64,000 nt of DNA from Candidatus Omnitrophota bacterium (GCA_903820505.1 CAIJHQ010000014.1:1-64000); one strand, 5' to 3'. Numbered from the stretch's first letter, positions 46,510 to 55,904 are shown. Numbers and translations: made by a program. The notes: a model not told the origin generated them from the letters alone.

Positions 46510-47547
46510 TCAGAACTCCTTTGAAGGCTCTTTCAAAGCTTGCCGCACACCCGCGGCGATACGAACGAAACGTTCATGGAGCGGACTTTGGGGATGGGCC
46601 CTCACGACCGGGATCCCGGAGTCCCCGCATTCGCGGACCTGGGCTTCAAGAGGAATGTCCCCGAGGAACGGGACCTGCAGGACCTCCGCCATTTTTTCAC
46701 CGCCCCCTTTTCCAAAAACCGCGCCCGTCATATTCTCCACGACCCCCAGGATCGGGATCTCAAGCTGGCGGAACATATTCACCGCGCGCCGCACATCCGC
46801 CAAAGCAACCTCCTGCGGCGTGGAAACGATCACGACGCCCGACAGGAGTACCCACTGCGCCAAAGACAGCTGAACGTCTCCCGTGCCCGGCGGCAGGTCC
46901 ACCACAAGATAATCCAACGTTCCCCAGTCGACACCGCGAAGGAACTGCTCGACCGTTTTGTGCAGCATCGGCCCCCGCCAAATGACCGGCTGGTCAGCCC
47001 CCACAAAATAGGCAATGGAAACCGTCTTCAGACCGTGCGCCTCCAACGGAACGATCTTCCCCTCCGCGGTCGCATGCGGCCGCGCTCCCTGAGGGATCCC
47101 GAGCATGACCGGAATGTTCGGACCGTAAATATCGCCGTCCATCAGACCCACACGAAAACCCTGTCCTTGGAGGGCGAGCGCCAGATTCACGGCAACTGTC
47201 GATTTTCCGACCCCGCCTTTCCCGCTCGCGACCGCGATCACATGCCGCACACCCGCGATCGGAGACGACGCCGTACTTTGGGCCGCTTCCTGTCCTTTCC
47301 CGGAAAAATGAACTTTTATCTGACACGTTCCAAGAGGCTGAAGCGCCCGAAAGATGGCGTCCCGAAGTTCCTCCTGGAGCTCCGGAGCTTCCAGCGTGGC
47401 CTCAAGATGAAGGAATATTTGATCTTTCTCGATCCCGATCTCGCGAACGAGGCCGAGGGAAACGATGTCCTCGTTCACCACAGGCTCCTGGACCTGTTTA
47501 AGAAGCTCCAGGATCATTTCCCGCGTGATCTTTCCAAAGGTCGTCAT
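46510..47547 (-). CDS. Mrp/ApbC-type iron-sulfur carrier ATPase lacking the CxxC
   Basis: A 345-aa protein. A DUF59/MIP18 domain (about residues 1-80) precedes the P-loop ATPase with [51 protein letters not shown] and [16 protein letters not shown] follow. In most family members a CxxC follows the VENM motif and holds a bridging Fe-S cluster. Here [20 protein letters not shown] skips that segment, so both Cys are absent. It may therefore act in another way or with a partner. Confidence 0.88.
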   Translation of the reverse strand: MTTFGKITREMILELLKQVQEPVVNEDIVSLGLVREIGIEKDQIFLHLEATLEAPELQEELRDAIFRALQPLGTCQIKVHFSGKGQEAAQSTASSPIAGVRHVIAVASGKGGVGKSTVAVNLALALQGQGFRVGLMDGDIYGPNIPVMLGIPQGARPHATAEGKIVPLEAHGLKTVSIAYFVGADQPVIWRGPMLHKTVEQFLRGVDWGTLDYLVVDLPPGTGDVQLSLAQWVLLSGVVIVSTPQEVALADVRRAVNMFRQLEIPILGVVENMTGAVFGKGGGEKMAEVLQVPFLGDIPLEAQVRECGDSGIPVVRAHPQSPLHERFVRIAAGVRQALKEPSKEF

Positions 47548-47550
47548 CGC

Positions 47551-48435
47551 TCAGGCCTTGGGAACTGCCGGAGAAGCGGCGGCCGCTTTCTTGAGGAATC
47601 TACTCAAAAGAAAACCGATCACGAGGAGAAAGACCCATCCGAGGACCCCGTCATAGACCTTCTTGGAACTGAGAAGAAATTTGTGATGTTCCAGAAAACC
47701 GATGAAATACCCGACCATCCGCACATAGAGGACACAGCCCGCGTGCAAGCCGATCGCGGCGTAAAGCGACCGGGTACGGACAACCGTATAATTAAGAACC
47801 ATCCCGAACAGAAAAAGCCCGATCGCCGCCGGCCAGACTCCGTGCCAGTCCGCGAAAGACTGTACCGGGGCCGCGATCAATTTCAGGCTGTCCATGAATC
47901 CGGGATCCGCACCGATCGCCGGCCGCCGAAGGGCAATGAAATGGACCGAAGAATAAAAAAGGCTCGTTAAAACCATCCCGAGAAGGACATTCCCGCGGCA
48001 GAGTTTATCCCGCAAAGAAGTGAAAATAAATCCTCGGAAGAAAAATTCTTCCAGAGGGGCAATAACGATCGCCGTCAAAAAACATCCCAGGATCTTCTGG
48101 ATCCACCTGCTCCACGTATAATCGCGTAACCCCCAATAGGCATTCCCGATCAACATTTCGGTTCCCGTGAATATCAGCAAAACGACGATCCCCGTCAAAA
48201 AACCCGTCCGAAGAAGTGCCGCGCTGTCCTTTCTCCAATCAATTCCGTAATGCACGAACGTTTCCCGGCCGACCCTCACAAAAATCGCGATGGACAGGAA
48301 CGCAAGGATCATCACGAGACGGTTGAAGATCTTCTCGAATTTGAAAGGAAGAAGATCGTAAAGAACGGGCGCGAGTACCGCGCTCAGAAGAAGGATGGAA
48401 ACAAAAACGGCGATGAATTTCAGGAAACCTTTCAT
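47551..48435 (-). CDS. CPBP-family intramembrane metalloprotease
   Basis: A 294-aa multi-pass protein (about eight hydrophobic segments) of the CPBP/ABI (CAAX-like) family. The active-site motif is APLEEFFFRGFIFTSLRD (EExxxR). SLFYSSVHFIALRR provides the FxxxH, and LGMVLNYTVVRTRSLYAAIGLH the last His. The Ala/Lys C-terminus ends KKAAAASPAVPKA. The substrate is unknown. It starts just before mrp (3 nt gap). Confidence 0.82.
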   Translation of the reverse strand: MKGFLKFIAVFVSILLLSAVLAPVLYDLLPFKFEKIFNRLVMILAFLSIAIFVRVGRETFVHYGIDWRKDSAALLRTGFLTGIVVLLIFTGTEMLIGNAYWGLRDYTWSRWIQKILGCFLTAIVIAPLEEFFFRGFIFTSLRDKLCRGNVLLGMVLTSLFYSSVHFIALRRPAIGADPGFMDSLKLIAAPVQSFADWHGVWPAAIGLFLFGMVLNYTVVRTRSLYAAIGLHAGCVLYVRMVGYFIGFLEHHKFLLSSKKVYDGVLGWVFLLVIGFLLSRFLKKAAAASPAVPKA

Positions 48436-48489
48436 GGAACCACGGACTCCGTATTGTTTGGCGACGGGGCCGGGAAATTCCCCGACCCG

Positions 48490-48993
48490 CTATTTTAATT
48501 CGAGGATAATGTCAATTTCGACCGCCGCATTAAGCGGAAGGCTCCCGACCCCGACCGCCGTGCGCGCGTGCGTTCCTTTTTCTCCGAAGACCGCGGCGAA
48601 GATCTCCGAGGCCGCGTTCAGCACATCCGGGATCTGATGAAAATCAGGCACTGCTTGGACAAAACCGGTCATTTTCACGACCCTGGAGATCTTTTCAAAA
48701 CCGATCAGATGTTTCATGACGCTCAGCGCGTAAGCTGCCGCGAATTTCGCGGCCTCCTGCCCCCGTGCCAACGAGAGTTCCGCGCCGACCTTCCCCTCCA
48801 GAACCTTGCCCGCGGCATCCCGAGAGAGCTGCCCGCTCAAAAAAACCAGTTTTCCTGAGGTCACGAACGGTTGGTACGCCCCGACCGGTTTCGGAACCGG
48901 CGGTAATTGAAGGCCCATTTTTTCCAACTTCTCTTCTATATCCACAGCGTTTTTAATCTCCGTCAGATCACAAACGTTCGAGCGCGCGCTCAT
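48490..48993 (-). CDS. RidA/YjgF-family protein
   Basis: A 167-aa protein of the RidA superfamily, long for the family. PVGAYQPFVTSGKLVFLSGQ matches the conserved YQP(F/A)V...SGQ. KMTGFVQAVPDFHQIPDVLNAASEIFAAVFGEKGTHARTAVGV gives the substrate-site Arg, and LNAAVEIDIILEL ends it. The extra N-terminal 30 residues fit the YjgF-like group that includes plant-type and LH09560-like members. ATG 48993 overlaps the menG stop as ATGA. Confidence 0.85.
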   Translation of the reverse strand: MSARSNVCDLTEIKNAVDIEEKLEKMGLQLPPVPKPVGAYQPFVTSGKLVFLSGQLSRDAAGKVLEGKVGAELSLARGQEAAKFAAAYALSVMKHLIGFEKISRVVKMTGFVQAVPDFHQIPDVLNAASEIFAAVFGEKGTHARTAVGVGSLPLNAAVEIDIILELK

Positions 48994-49706
48994 GTCCCAT
49001 CTTTTCGACCTATGATAAGGGTTACCGCTCCAAAAGAAAAGGACTTCGTCGAGCATTCCTTAAAACCCGCCTCCTTCATAAGAGTGACAGTCGCCGACGG
49101 CGCCTGAAAATTCCCGACCGATTCGGAAAGGAACCGGTAGGCCGCAAAATCACCGGAAACGAGGCCTCCGATCAGCGGAAGACAGAATTTGAGATAAGGA
49201 AAAAAGAACACCTTGTGCCAAAAATTGACGGGCCGGGTCAGATCCAGCAAAGCGACGGCACCCTCCGGCCTGACGATCCGGTAAATTCCCCTCAGGAACT
49301 GCTGCATGTTCTGAACACTGCGCAACGTAAAGCCGGAGATGACCAGATCAAACCCGGCGTCCCGGAACGGCAGGTCGTGAAAATCCGCGCTCACAAAGTT
49401 GACCGCCGGAGGCAATTTTCCGCGCGCGCGTTCCAGCATCGCGGAAGAAAAATCCAGTCCCGCGGCCACTTTCCATGAACCTGATGTCAAAAATTCCTTA
49501 AGAAAATCCCCCGTCCCTACGCCGATATCCAGGATCGCCCCGCCGGAAAGAAGCTGCATTCCGTCCAGAACATCTCTCGCCTGCCGGCGCCAGCGGTCCG
49601 CGGCATTAAAGCTCAGGATCCGGTTCAGGAGGTCGTAACGGGAACTGATCGAGTCAAATGCCTTGCGGATAAAATGTCTTGAAGGAGCCGTGTAGGATGT
49701 CGTCAT
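48990..49706 (-). CDS. menG: Demethylmenaquinone methyltransferase
   Basis: A 238-aa UbiE/MenG-type methyltransferase. KAFDSISSRYDLLNRILSF is the family start, LDIGVGTGDFLKEF motif I and DLVISGFTLRSVQNM the catalytic region. GAVALLDLTRPVNFWHKVFF precedes the C-terminal PSATVTLMKEAGF. It performs the last step of menaquinone synthesis, in keeping with the mqn genes about 3 kb upstream on the same strand. Confidence 0.9.
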   Translation of the reverse strand: MTTSYTAPSRHFIRKAFDSISSRYDLLNRILSFNAADRWRRQARDVLDGMQLLSGGAILDIGVGTGDFLKEFLTSGSWKVAAGLDFSSAMLERARGKLPPAVNFVSADFHDLPFRDAGFDLVISGFTLRSVQNMQQFLRGIYRIVRPEGAVALLDLTRPVNFWHKVFFFPYLKFCLPLIGGLVSGDFAAYRFLSESVGNFQAPSATVTLMKEAGFKECSTKSFSFGAVTLIIGRKDGT

Positions 49707-49756
49707 GGGCCGTCAGGATCTCTCCCCCGACGCCGCCAATGCCGAGCGTTGCCGGC

Positions 49757-52333
49757 TCATTGAAAAAAACAAACGACCTTCTGCGTCAAAATGTCCGCGG
49801 CGAGCCTCAATCCGTTCCCGGAGGCATCGTACACTTTGACGATGGACTCGTACTTTTTGTATTGCGGAGCGAGTTTCCTCAGCGTTTTTGGGATCGCGTC
49901 AAAGAACTTTTGATCGATCAAAACATCCCCGTCATCCGGAAAAAGCGCCACATAGAAGATCCCGGTTTCGACCAGGTCCTGGAAAAAATGTGTCCCGAAC
50001 GAGATCTCCGGCGACACATTGTCGGTCGTGAACGCGATCTCCCCAAGGACCGCAATGTGATTGATCTCCGCGAAAGAGACCGGCACACCCAACGAAGGAG
50101 TGGTCGTCCCCCACCGTCCCGGGCCCAGGAGCATCACCGAAAGCTTTTTCTGCCCGCCCAGCTGCCGGTTCAGTTCCCCGACGACCCGTGCCACGTCATA
50201 ACGCTCCGATTGTGTTTCCAACCCGCAATACCCTTGCGGGTCAACATAGATGATCCTGTCGATCGTCTGCGAAATGTTCCCTCCCAGAAAATTCCCGCTG
50301 GATCGAAAAACGATCTTTTCTTTCGGGATCGTTTTGGGGATCTTGATCCGGTGCCCCAGCCCTTTGGTCTGCATGGGTCGGCATTGCAACAAATTCACCC
50401 GGAATTCGCCGTCCTTTTTGAAATTCACCGTAAATTCGATGTCCACCGGATAACCATAGACCGCTTCCAGGGTCTTCAGGATCTTCTGCATCATCTCGCG
50501 GAATTTCGTTCCGGAGACCATCTTGTCAAAAGTAATGATCCAGGGTTCGTCGTCTTCTCCGCGCGCCCTCATTTTTTCGGCCGTTTCGTCATCCCGGATG
50601 GCCACCTGCTCCAGATGAAAATCGATCTTTTTCCTGAGGAGCTCCCGGAAAGGGACGGTCTGCAGAACATTCTCCTGGATGTTCAGCACGTCCACATCGT
50701 GCTGGGAAAACCTTTGCGCCGCCGCCATCCCGGCATAGGCTTTCAATAACGGATCATCCAGCGCGACGATGCGCGGATAGTCCCCCTCGACCCGGTTCAC
50801 CGCCCGGGTCCCCAACCCCACGACCAGCCGCAACATACCGGCCTTGGGATCCAGACCGTTCTTCCAGACAAAAACATTTTGGGAGATCCCCACCCCGGCC
50901 ACGTCCGGAAAAAAATAATCGTCCTTGTAGGCGCCGGAAACCCGCTGGACAAGCAACGCCATCTGTTCATCCATCTGGTCCAGTCCGCGCTGCAACCGAT
51001 AGGCCAGGGCGTCTTCGTTCATCGTGGAAGCGTAAATGCGCCGGATCGCGTCGACGAATTTCGCGTACCGTTCGTCGGGCGTCCCCTGATTGACGAGAAA
51101 AATGCTTTCATACTTCCCCGCGAAAGCGTTCCCGTAGCTGTCCTCCAGCAAACTGCTCGAGCGGACAATGATCGGCGATTGGCCGAAATACTCGATCATC
51201 TGCTGGAATTGCTCCTTGATCTCCTCGGGAAATACTCCGGTCAGCAATTTATCCCGCAGCACGCCGGCCACCTTGAAATAACCCTCGGGAGTCCGCTGTG
51301 CCATATGCTCTTTCCACCAGCCGTTCTCCACGATGTAGGTATAAAAAACGTCCGCGCCGATGAAAAAGGAGTCGTGCGGTTCAAAATATTTTTTGGCCTG
51401 AAGCGCCTTTTCGTTCATCAGGATGTTCCGGGCGATCAGCATTCCCACCGATTTTCCTCCGATGAAGCCCGTGCCGATCATTCTCGCCTTGATGTTCAAA
51501 AAGTCTTCCAGTCTCAGATTATCTTTGGCCAGACGCAGTAATTTCTCGTCCCGAGCGATGATCATCCGGCACAACTGGTCGATCATGGCCTGCACGTCTT
51601 CGCGCGCCCCGGTCTTCTTCCCCGCAAGGTCCTCCGCCTTCATGAAAAGCTTGTCCCAGTAATCCAGGTTCCGCTTGGCGCTTTTCGTCCCTTTTTTGAA
51701 GATGTGCGAAAAAAGTTCCGCCGTGTCCGCGCTGTTTGCGATCGGAACGTACCGGTCCTTGGCCCGAATGTGGGGCAGGAACATCGTCGGCGAATACCGG
51801 TTCCAGACCTTCAGGGGATGGATATAACAATTCCCTTCATGATGGTAGACGTCGATGAGGATCTGCGTCGTATCGCGGATACGCGCGACCGTCTTGAAAG
51901 AATGCCGGTTCCGCAAGAGCGAAAAAAAAGCGATCGTATTGAGTTCGAAAAGGTACGGGCAGGTGATCTTGAAAAAGTTCCCGATCATCAGGTCATTGGA
52001 CCAGGCGGAAAGTAGTTCGGACAAGCAATCAAAAACATAGAAAACCCCTTCCCCTTCGGTCCGGGCAATGCTGTTGACTTGCGCCGAGAACGGTTCAAAT
52101 CCCGCGTGAGGATCAAGCTTGTAGACCTTGATCCCCGCCTCTTCCTTCAACAGGGGTTCGTGCTGGGCGAAGCGGATGTAGACGAGCCTCCGTTTTTCTT
52201 CGAGGGCCTTTTGAACGAAGGGGTTCACAAAATCCGCGTAATGTTCAAGTGCGTCCATCTGCCAGACAACATTGTCCCCTAACTGCAGCCCGGTGATCAC
52301 CTTGTCCAAACCCTTAACGCCCGTACTGATCAT
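49757..52333 (-). CDS. KaiC-like domain fused to PEP/pyruvate-dikinase ATP-grasp, no His or PEP domains
   Basis: An 858-aa protein. Residues about 1-230 resemble the KaiC/MEDS RecA-like fold (STGVKGLDKVITGLQLGDN), but there is no Walker A lysine (GDNVVWQMD). A linker follows, then a region like the N-terminal ATP-grasp of pyruvate phosphate dikinase: GGKSVGMLIARNIL at about 293-306, SPIIVRSSSLLEDSYGNAFAGKYE at about 385-408, and QCRPMQTKG near 655. The last 200 residues are unlike known dikinase parts. The phosphohistidine domain and the PEP-binding barrel are both missing. Biochemical role unknown. Confidence 0.7.
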   Translation of the reverse strand: MISTGVKGLDKVITGLQLGDNVVWQMDALEHYADFVNPFVQKALEEKRRLVYIRFAQHEPLLKEEAGIKVYKLDPHAGFEPFSAQVNSIARTEGEGVFYVFDCLSELLSAWSNDLMIGNFFKITCPYLFELNTIAFFSLLRNRHSFKTVARIRDTTQILIDVYHHEGNCYIHPLKVWNRYSPTMFLPHIRAKDRYVPIANSADTAELFSHIFKKGTKSAKRNLDYWDKLFMKAEDLAGKKTGAREDVQAMIDQLCRMIIARDEKLLRLAKDNLRLEDFLNIKARMIGTGFIGGKSVGMLIARNILMNEKALQAKKYFEPHDSFFIGADVFYTYIVENGWWKEHMAQRTPEGYFKVAGVLRDKLLTGVFPEEIKEQFQQMIEYFGQSPIIVRSSSLLEDSYGNAFAGKYESIFLVNQGTPDERYAKFVDAIRRIYASTMNEDALAYRLQRGLDQMDEQMALLVQRVSGAYKDDYFFPDVAGVGISQNVFVWKNGLDPKAGMLRLVVGLGTRAVNRVEGDYPRIVALDDPLLKAYAGMAAAQRFSQHDVDVLNIQENVLQTVPFRELLRKKIDFHLEQVAIRDDETAEKMRARGEDDEPWIITFDKMVSGTKFREMMQKILKTLEAVYGYPVDIEFTVNFKKDGEFRVNLLQCRPMQTKGLGHRIKIPKTIPKEKIVFRSSGNFLGGNISQTIDRIIYVDPQGYCGLETQSERYDVARVVGELNRQLGGQKKLSVMLLGPGRWGTTTPSLGVPVSFAEINHIAVLGEIAFTTDNVSPEISFGTHFFQDLVETGIFYVALFPDDGDVLIDQKFFDAIPKTLRKLAPQYKKYESIVKVYDASGNGLRLAADILTQKVVCFFQ

Positions 52334-52392
52334 AACTTGCTCCTCTTAACTTTTTAGCCCCGCACGGCCCGGAAATGACCGCTCATTATAGG

Positions 52393-53466
52393 TCAATCAA
52401 AAATTCTCACAATATTATAATTGGTGTCGCGCTGAACAGGCACGAAGCCGGCATCTCGGATGACGCGGATCAGGTCCTCCCGCCGTGCGTCCGCTTTGAT
52501 CCCGGTGGGCTCCAGGACCTTATCTTCGATCAGCGTTCCTCCCATATCATCGCAGCCGAAGGCGAGCGCGATCTGCCCGAGCTTCAGTCCCTCGGTAAGC
52601 CAGCCGCTCTGGATGTGATCAAAATTATCGAGCATCAGACGTGTAATCGCCACGGTCCTCAGATAATCGTCCCCGCCCGCGGGTTTGAGACCGTTCATGT
52701 CCGGTGTTCGGTCAGGGACAAAACTCCACGGAATGAAAGCCCGGAAGCCATGGGTCCGGTCCTGCAACTCCCGGAGTTTTACAAGATGAAGGACCCTTTC
52801 TTCCAGTGTTTCGATATGCCCGAAAACCATGGTCGCGGTCGTCTTAAGACCCGCTTCATGAGCGGTCCGCATGACCTCCAGCCACCGGTCTGAAGAGATC
52901 TTCTTCGGACTGATCCGTTGACGGACGCGTTCCACAAGGATTTCCGCTCCCCCGCCCGGCAACGAATTCAGTCCGGCTTCTTTGAACATACGGAAAAGCT
53001 CCGCCAGCGGCACGCCGCTTTTTTGTGACAATCGGTCCATCTCGATCGCCGAAAATGAATGAATGTGGATCTGCGGGAACCTTTCATGAATGGCCCGTAC
53101 TATTCCCAAATAATAATCCAGCGGAAGATCGGGATGAACGCCGCCCTGGATCAACACCTGCGTTCCGCCGCTCGCCGCGAGCTCCGCGACTTTCGAGAGA
53201 ACTTCATCGAGGGAAAGAACATAGGCCCCGGCGTCACCGGGCTTGCAGTGGAACGCACAAAAATCACAGCCCACCGTACAAACATTCGTGTAACTGATAT
53301 TACGGTCCACGACGAACGTTACGGCGTTCGGCAAAAGCCTTCGCGTGACCGCCTGCGCCGCCTTCCCCAGCGTTAAAAGATCGGCCGCATATAAGCGCGT
53401 GCCGTCCTCCGCGGAAAGCCGTTCTCCCTTGATCCTTCTTTCAATGATCCTTCCGCAGACGTCCAT
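52393..53466 (-). CDS. mqnC: Cyclic dehypoxanthinyl futalosine synthase
   Basis: A 357-aa radical SAM enzyme of the futalosine pathway. The [4Fe-4S] motif is NVCTVGCDFCAF (C-x3-C-x2-C). GGTQVLIQGGVHPDLPLDYY follows. The MqnC-typical SLPGGGAEILVERVRQRISPKK and ATMVFGHIETLEER come next, then PWSFVPDRTPD and DDMGGTLIEDKV. The GGGAEIL/DMGGTLIE pair separates it from CofH and MqnE. Its ATG directly follows the mqnA stop. Confidence 0.93.
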   Translation of the reverse strand: MDVCGRIIERRIKGERLSAEDGTRLYAADLLTLGKAAQAVTRRLLPNAVTFVVDRNISYTNVCTVGCDFCAFHCKPGDAGAYVLSLDEVLSKVAELAASGGTQVLIQGGVHPDLPLDYYLGIVRAIHERFPQIHIHSFSAIEMDRLSQKSGVPLAELFRMFKEAGLNSLPGGGAEILVERVRQRISPKKISSDRWLEVMRTAHEAGLKTTATMVFGHIETLEERVLHLVKLRELQDRTHGFRAFIPWSFVPDRTPDMNGLKPAGGDDYLRTVAITRLMLDNFDHIQSGWLTEGLKLGQIALAFGCDDMGGTLIEDKVLEPTGIKADARREDLIRVIRDAGFVPVQRDTNYNIVRIFD

Positions 53467-54309
53467 CTAGGAGAGGGTCCTCAGGGGCTTAGGCGCAGGG
53501 GCGAGACCTTCCCGATGCGCCAATTCGAAATAGCGCATCAGTCCTTCCTTCATTTCCGGATCAAGCGCGTACTGAAGATTCACGAGATAACCCAACAATT
53601 GACAGAATTTCTTATCCGCCGGCGCGATCCCCACGGCTTGTTTCAAAAGCGCTTCAGGGTCCGAGAGATTTTTCGACAGCGTCTCTTTCAATATCGCTCC
53701 AAAACGAAGAGCGCGCTGGGACTCCTGCTCCGCAAAATCCCGGCGCGCGGCCCAAACGGCGAACACGAACGGCTTCCCGGTCCATTCCTGCCACAATGCT
53801 GCCAGATCGTATTTATAGATCATCTCCTTGGGCTGGCAGAAAAGAGCTTCGTCACCTATCAAAAGTGCCGCGGGATATTTCTTGAGCATGGCCTCGGGAT
53901 CCTGTTCCGTGCTGTCATAAGTATTCGTAAGCCCGTATCGCTGCCTCAAGAGGATCTTCAACAACCCGGACGAGCTGAGACTTTCCCGTGAAAGTGCGAT
54001 CACGGCATGGTCCAGCTGTTCGATCGTTTTCTTGGAAATCAGAAGCACGCTGCGTGCGAAGATCCGCGCCCCGATCCCGAGATCGGAGATCAAAAAGTAG
54101 TCGTCTTGATGTTGGAGGTATTCGAGAGAAGAGACCGGAGCGGCATCGACCGTCCCGTCCTGCATGGCCCGATTGATCGCGGCCGGATGGGACTCGAAAA
54201 AGCTCGCTTCGATACCTTCCTCACGGAGCCTTTCCGCAAGTCCAAAGTAGAACGGCAAACAGTTGAGGTACCGGATCTTCCCGATCCGGAGCGGGACCGA
54301 CGCCATCAT
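53467..54309 (-). CDS. mqnA: Chorismate dehydratase (MqnA)
   Basis: A 280-aa periplasmic-binding-like enzyme that makes 3-enolpyruvylbenzoate from chorismate at the start of the futalosine pathway. RIGKIRYLNCLPFYFGLAE, ESHPAAINRAMQDGTVDAAPVSSLEYLQ and LLIGDEALFCQP are family motifs, and KPFVFAVWAARRDF is the loop near the C-terminal half. ATG 54309 overlaps the ubiX stop. Together with mqnC this shows the futalosine route. Confidence 0.92.
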   Translation of the reverse strand: MMASVPLRIGKIRYLNCLPFYFGLAERLREEGIEASFFESHPAAINRAMQDGTVDAAPVSSLEYLQHQDDYFLISDLGIGARIFARSVLLISKKTIEQLDHAVIALSRESLSSSGLLKILLRQRYGLTNTYDSTEQDPEAMLKKYPAALLIGDEALFCQPKEMIYKYDLAALWQEWTGKPFVFAVWAARRDFAEQESQRALRFGAILKETLSKNLSDPEALLKQAVGIAPADKKFCQLLGYLVNLQYALDPEMKEGLMRYFELAHREGLAPAPKPLRTLS

Positions 54310-55034
54310 GCGTGCCCGGGAACGTCCTTCGACAGACTTCCCACCCATCGGGGATACAGCGCGTGCGGGATACCGAGTTGGTCCATGATCTTTCCGACCA
54401 CGAAATCCACCAATTCATGAACCTCTTTCTGTCCGCTGTAAAAAGCGGGCATGGCAGGAACGATCCGGACGCCCAGGCGCGCGAGTTTCAGCATATTTTC
54501 GAGATGGATCGCGGAAAGCGGCGTTTCGCGCGGGACAAGGACCAGCTTGCGGCCTTCCTTGATCGTGCAGTCGGCGGCCCTATGGATCAGGTTCTGACTC
54601 AATCCCGAGGCGATCGCTCCAAGGGTCCCCATACTGCACGGAACCACGACCATCCCCTCCGCCGGATAAGAACCGCTCGCGATCGGCGCGGTAAAATCTT
54701 TGAAGCTATGGAAATGGATCGTCTCCATGCTGTCATTTCCGCAAACCCCACTCTTGTCATTCCCGCGTGCTTCTAGCGGGAATCCAGCGTTTGGGTCCCC
54801 GATTAAAGCATTCGAGGACGACCCGTCTGTCGCTCCGATCCCGAGTAATTCACATATCTCCCGGCCGCTCTTGCTCCCAAAAATGTCGATCCCGAGCTCC
54901 TCTTTGATGACGATCCGCGCGGTATCTGAGATCACAAGCTCCACGGGGACTTTTTGTTCCGCCAAAACCTGCAAAAGCCGCACGCCGTAGAGAATGCCGC
55001 TCGCTCCCGTGATCGCCACAATATAAGGTTTCAT
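54306..55034 (-). CDS. ubiX: UbiX-like flavin prenyltransferase with an in-frame repeat insertion
   Basis: A 242-aa protein, about 40 residues longer than usual. VAITGASGILYGVRLLQVLA opens the flavodoxin-like fold, with APIASGSYPAEGMVVVPCSMGTLGAIASG and LVLVPRETPLSAIHLENML later. It makes prenylated FMN for UbiD. Between ICELLGIG and METIHFHSFKDF (about residues 68-104) there is an insert. Its centre (about 77-93, GDPNAGFPLEARGNDK) is the translation of a palindromic repeat found elsewhere in the window. The frame remains open and the motifs on both sides are intact, so it is probably functional. Confidence 0.9.
   Translation of the reverse strand: MKPYIVAITGASGILYGVRLLQVLAEQKVPVELVISDTARIVIKEELGIDIFGSKSGREICELLGIGATDGSSSNALIGDPNAGFPLEARGNDKSGVCGNDSMETIHFHSFKDFTAPIASGSYPAEGMVVVPCSMGTLGAIASGLSQNLIHRAADCTIKEGRKLVLVPRETPLSAIHLENMLKLARLGVRIVPAMPAFYSGQKEVHELVDFVVGKIMDQLGIPHALYPRWVGSLSKDVPGHA
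54756..54804. repeat. Palindromic repeat inside ubiX
   Basis: GTCATTCCCGCGTGCTTCTA followed by GCGGGAATCC and GGGTCCCCGA. ATTCCCGC and GCGGGAAT pair over 8 bp around a 9-nt loop. The first 31 bases match the guaB-guaA element with three changes. It is translated in frame as part of UbiX. A partial second start (GTCATTTCCGC) lies 24 nt upstream on the plus strand. Confidence 0.85.
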
Positions 55035-55043
55035 GATCCCTTT

Positions 55044-55904
55044 CTAAAAGATCACATCCAACGCGGTCGCCGCGAACAGCGTGAGGCTCACGAACGCGTT
55101 CATCACGAAAAAAGCTTCATTCATCTTCGAAACGCCGCAAGAACGCAGGGTCTGATGTTCCCGGATCAAAAAATAGACCGCCGCGAGAATGCCGAGACCG
55201 TAGATCAGCCCCATCCCTCCGAACAACCCGGCCACGGCCCAGCAAAGAACGGCCACCCCGTGCATCGCCTTCGTCAGCCGCAGCGTTCTTGCCTGTCCGA
55301 ATTTCGCCGGAACAGAATGAAGACCGGCCGACCGGTCGAACTCCATGTCCTGAAGCGCGTAGATCATGTCAAAACCGGCGACCCAGGTCATGACCCCGGC
55401 GGTCAAAAAAGCCGGCGCCCACGCGAAATGTCCCGTCACCGCGATCCATGCTCCGTAAGGGGCGATCCCAAGGATCAACCCGAGCACGAAGTGCGAGCCC
55501 CAAGTGAACCGTTTCATGAACGGATAAAGAATCGCGAGCGACACAGGCACCGGCGAAAGCCAAAAACACAAAGTTCCGAGCCGGTAAGCGCTCACTTCAA
55601 AGACCCATCCTGCGAAGACCGCGAGCGCCCAAACCAGCGGAAGGGACAATCGTTTTTGCGGTAACGCCCTTCCCGTGGTCCTGGGATTGGCCGCATCGAT
55701 ACGCAGGTCCAACAACCGGTTCAGCGCCATCGCCATGGTCCGGAAGCTCACCATCGCAACCGTGATCCAGAAGAAGATACCGAACTCCGGCCATCGCTTT
55801 GCCGCCATCAGGAGTCCCATATAGGCGAAGGGAAGCGCGAAGACCGAGTGCTCGAATTTGATCATTTCGAGAAAAAGCGCCGGCTTAGCGAAGATACTTC
55901 TCAT
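55044..55904 (-). CDS. UbiA-family prenyltransferase (MqnP-like)
   Basis: A 286-aa membrane enzyme with about nine hydrophobic helices. The first Asp-rich motif is NRLLDLRIDAANPRTTGRAL (NxxxDxxxD) and the second DMIYALQDMEFDR (DxxxD). It attaches a polyprenyl chain to a naphthoate or its precursor. In futalosine clusters this is MqnP. ATG 55904 is used; it overlaps ubiD by 20 nt, and an upstream ATG at 55952 lies inside ubiD. Confidence 0.88.
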   Translation of the reverse strand: MRSIFAKPALFLEMIKFEHSVFALPFAYMGLLMAAKRWPEFGIFFWITVAMVSFRTMAMALNRLLDLRIDAANPRTTGRALPQKRLSLPLVWALAVFAGWVFEVSAYRLGTLCFWLSPVPVSLAILYPFMKRFTWGSHFVLGLILGIAPYGAWIAVTGHFAWAPAFLTAGVMTWVAGFDMIYALQDMEFDRSAGLHSVPAKFGQARTLRLTKAMHGVAVLCWAVAGLFGGMGLIYGLGILAAVYFLIREHQTLRSCGVSKMNEAFFVMNAFVSLTLFAATALDVIF

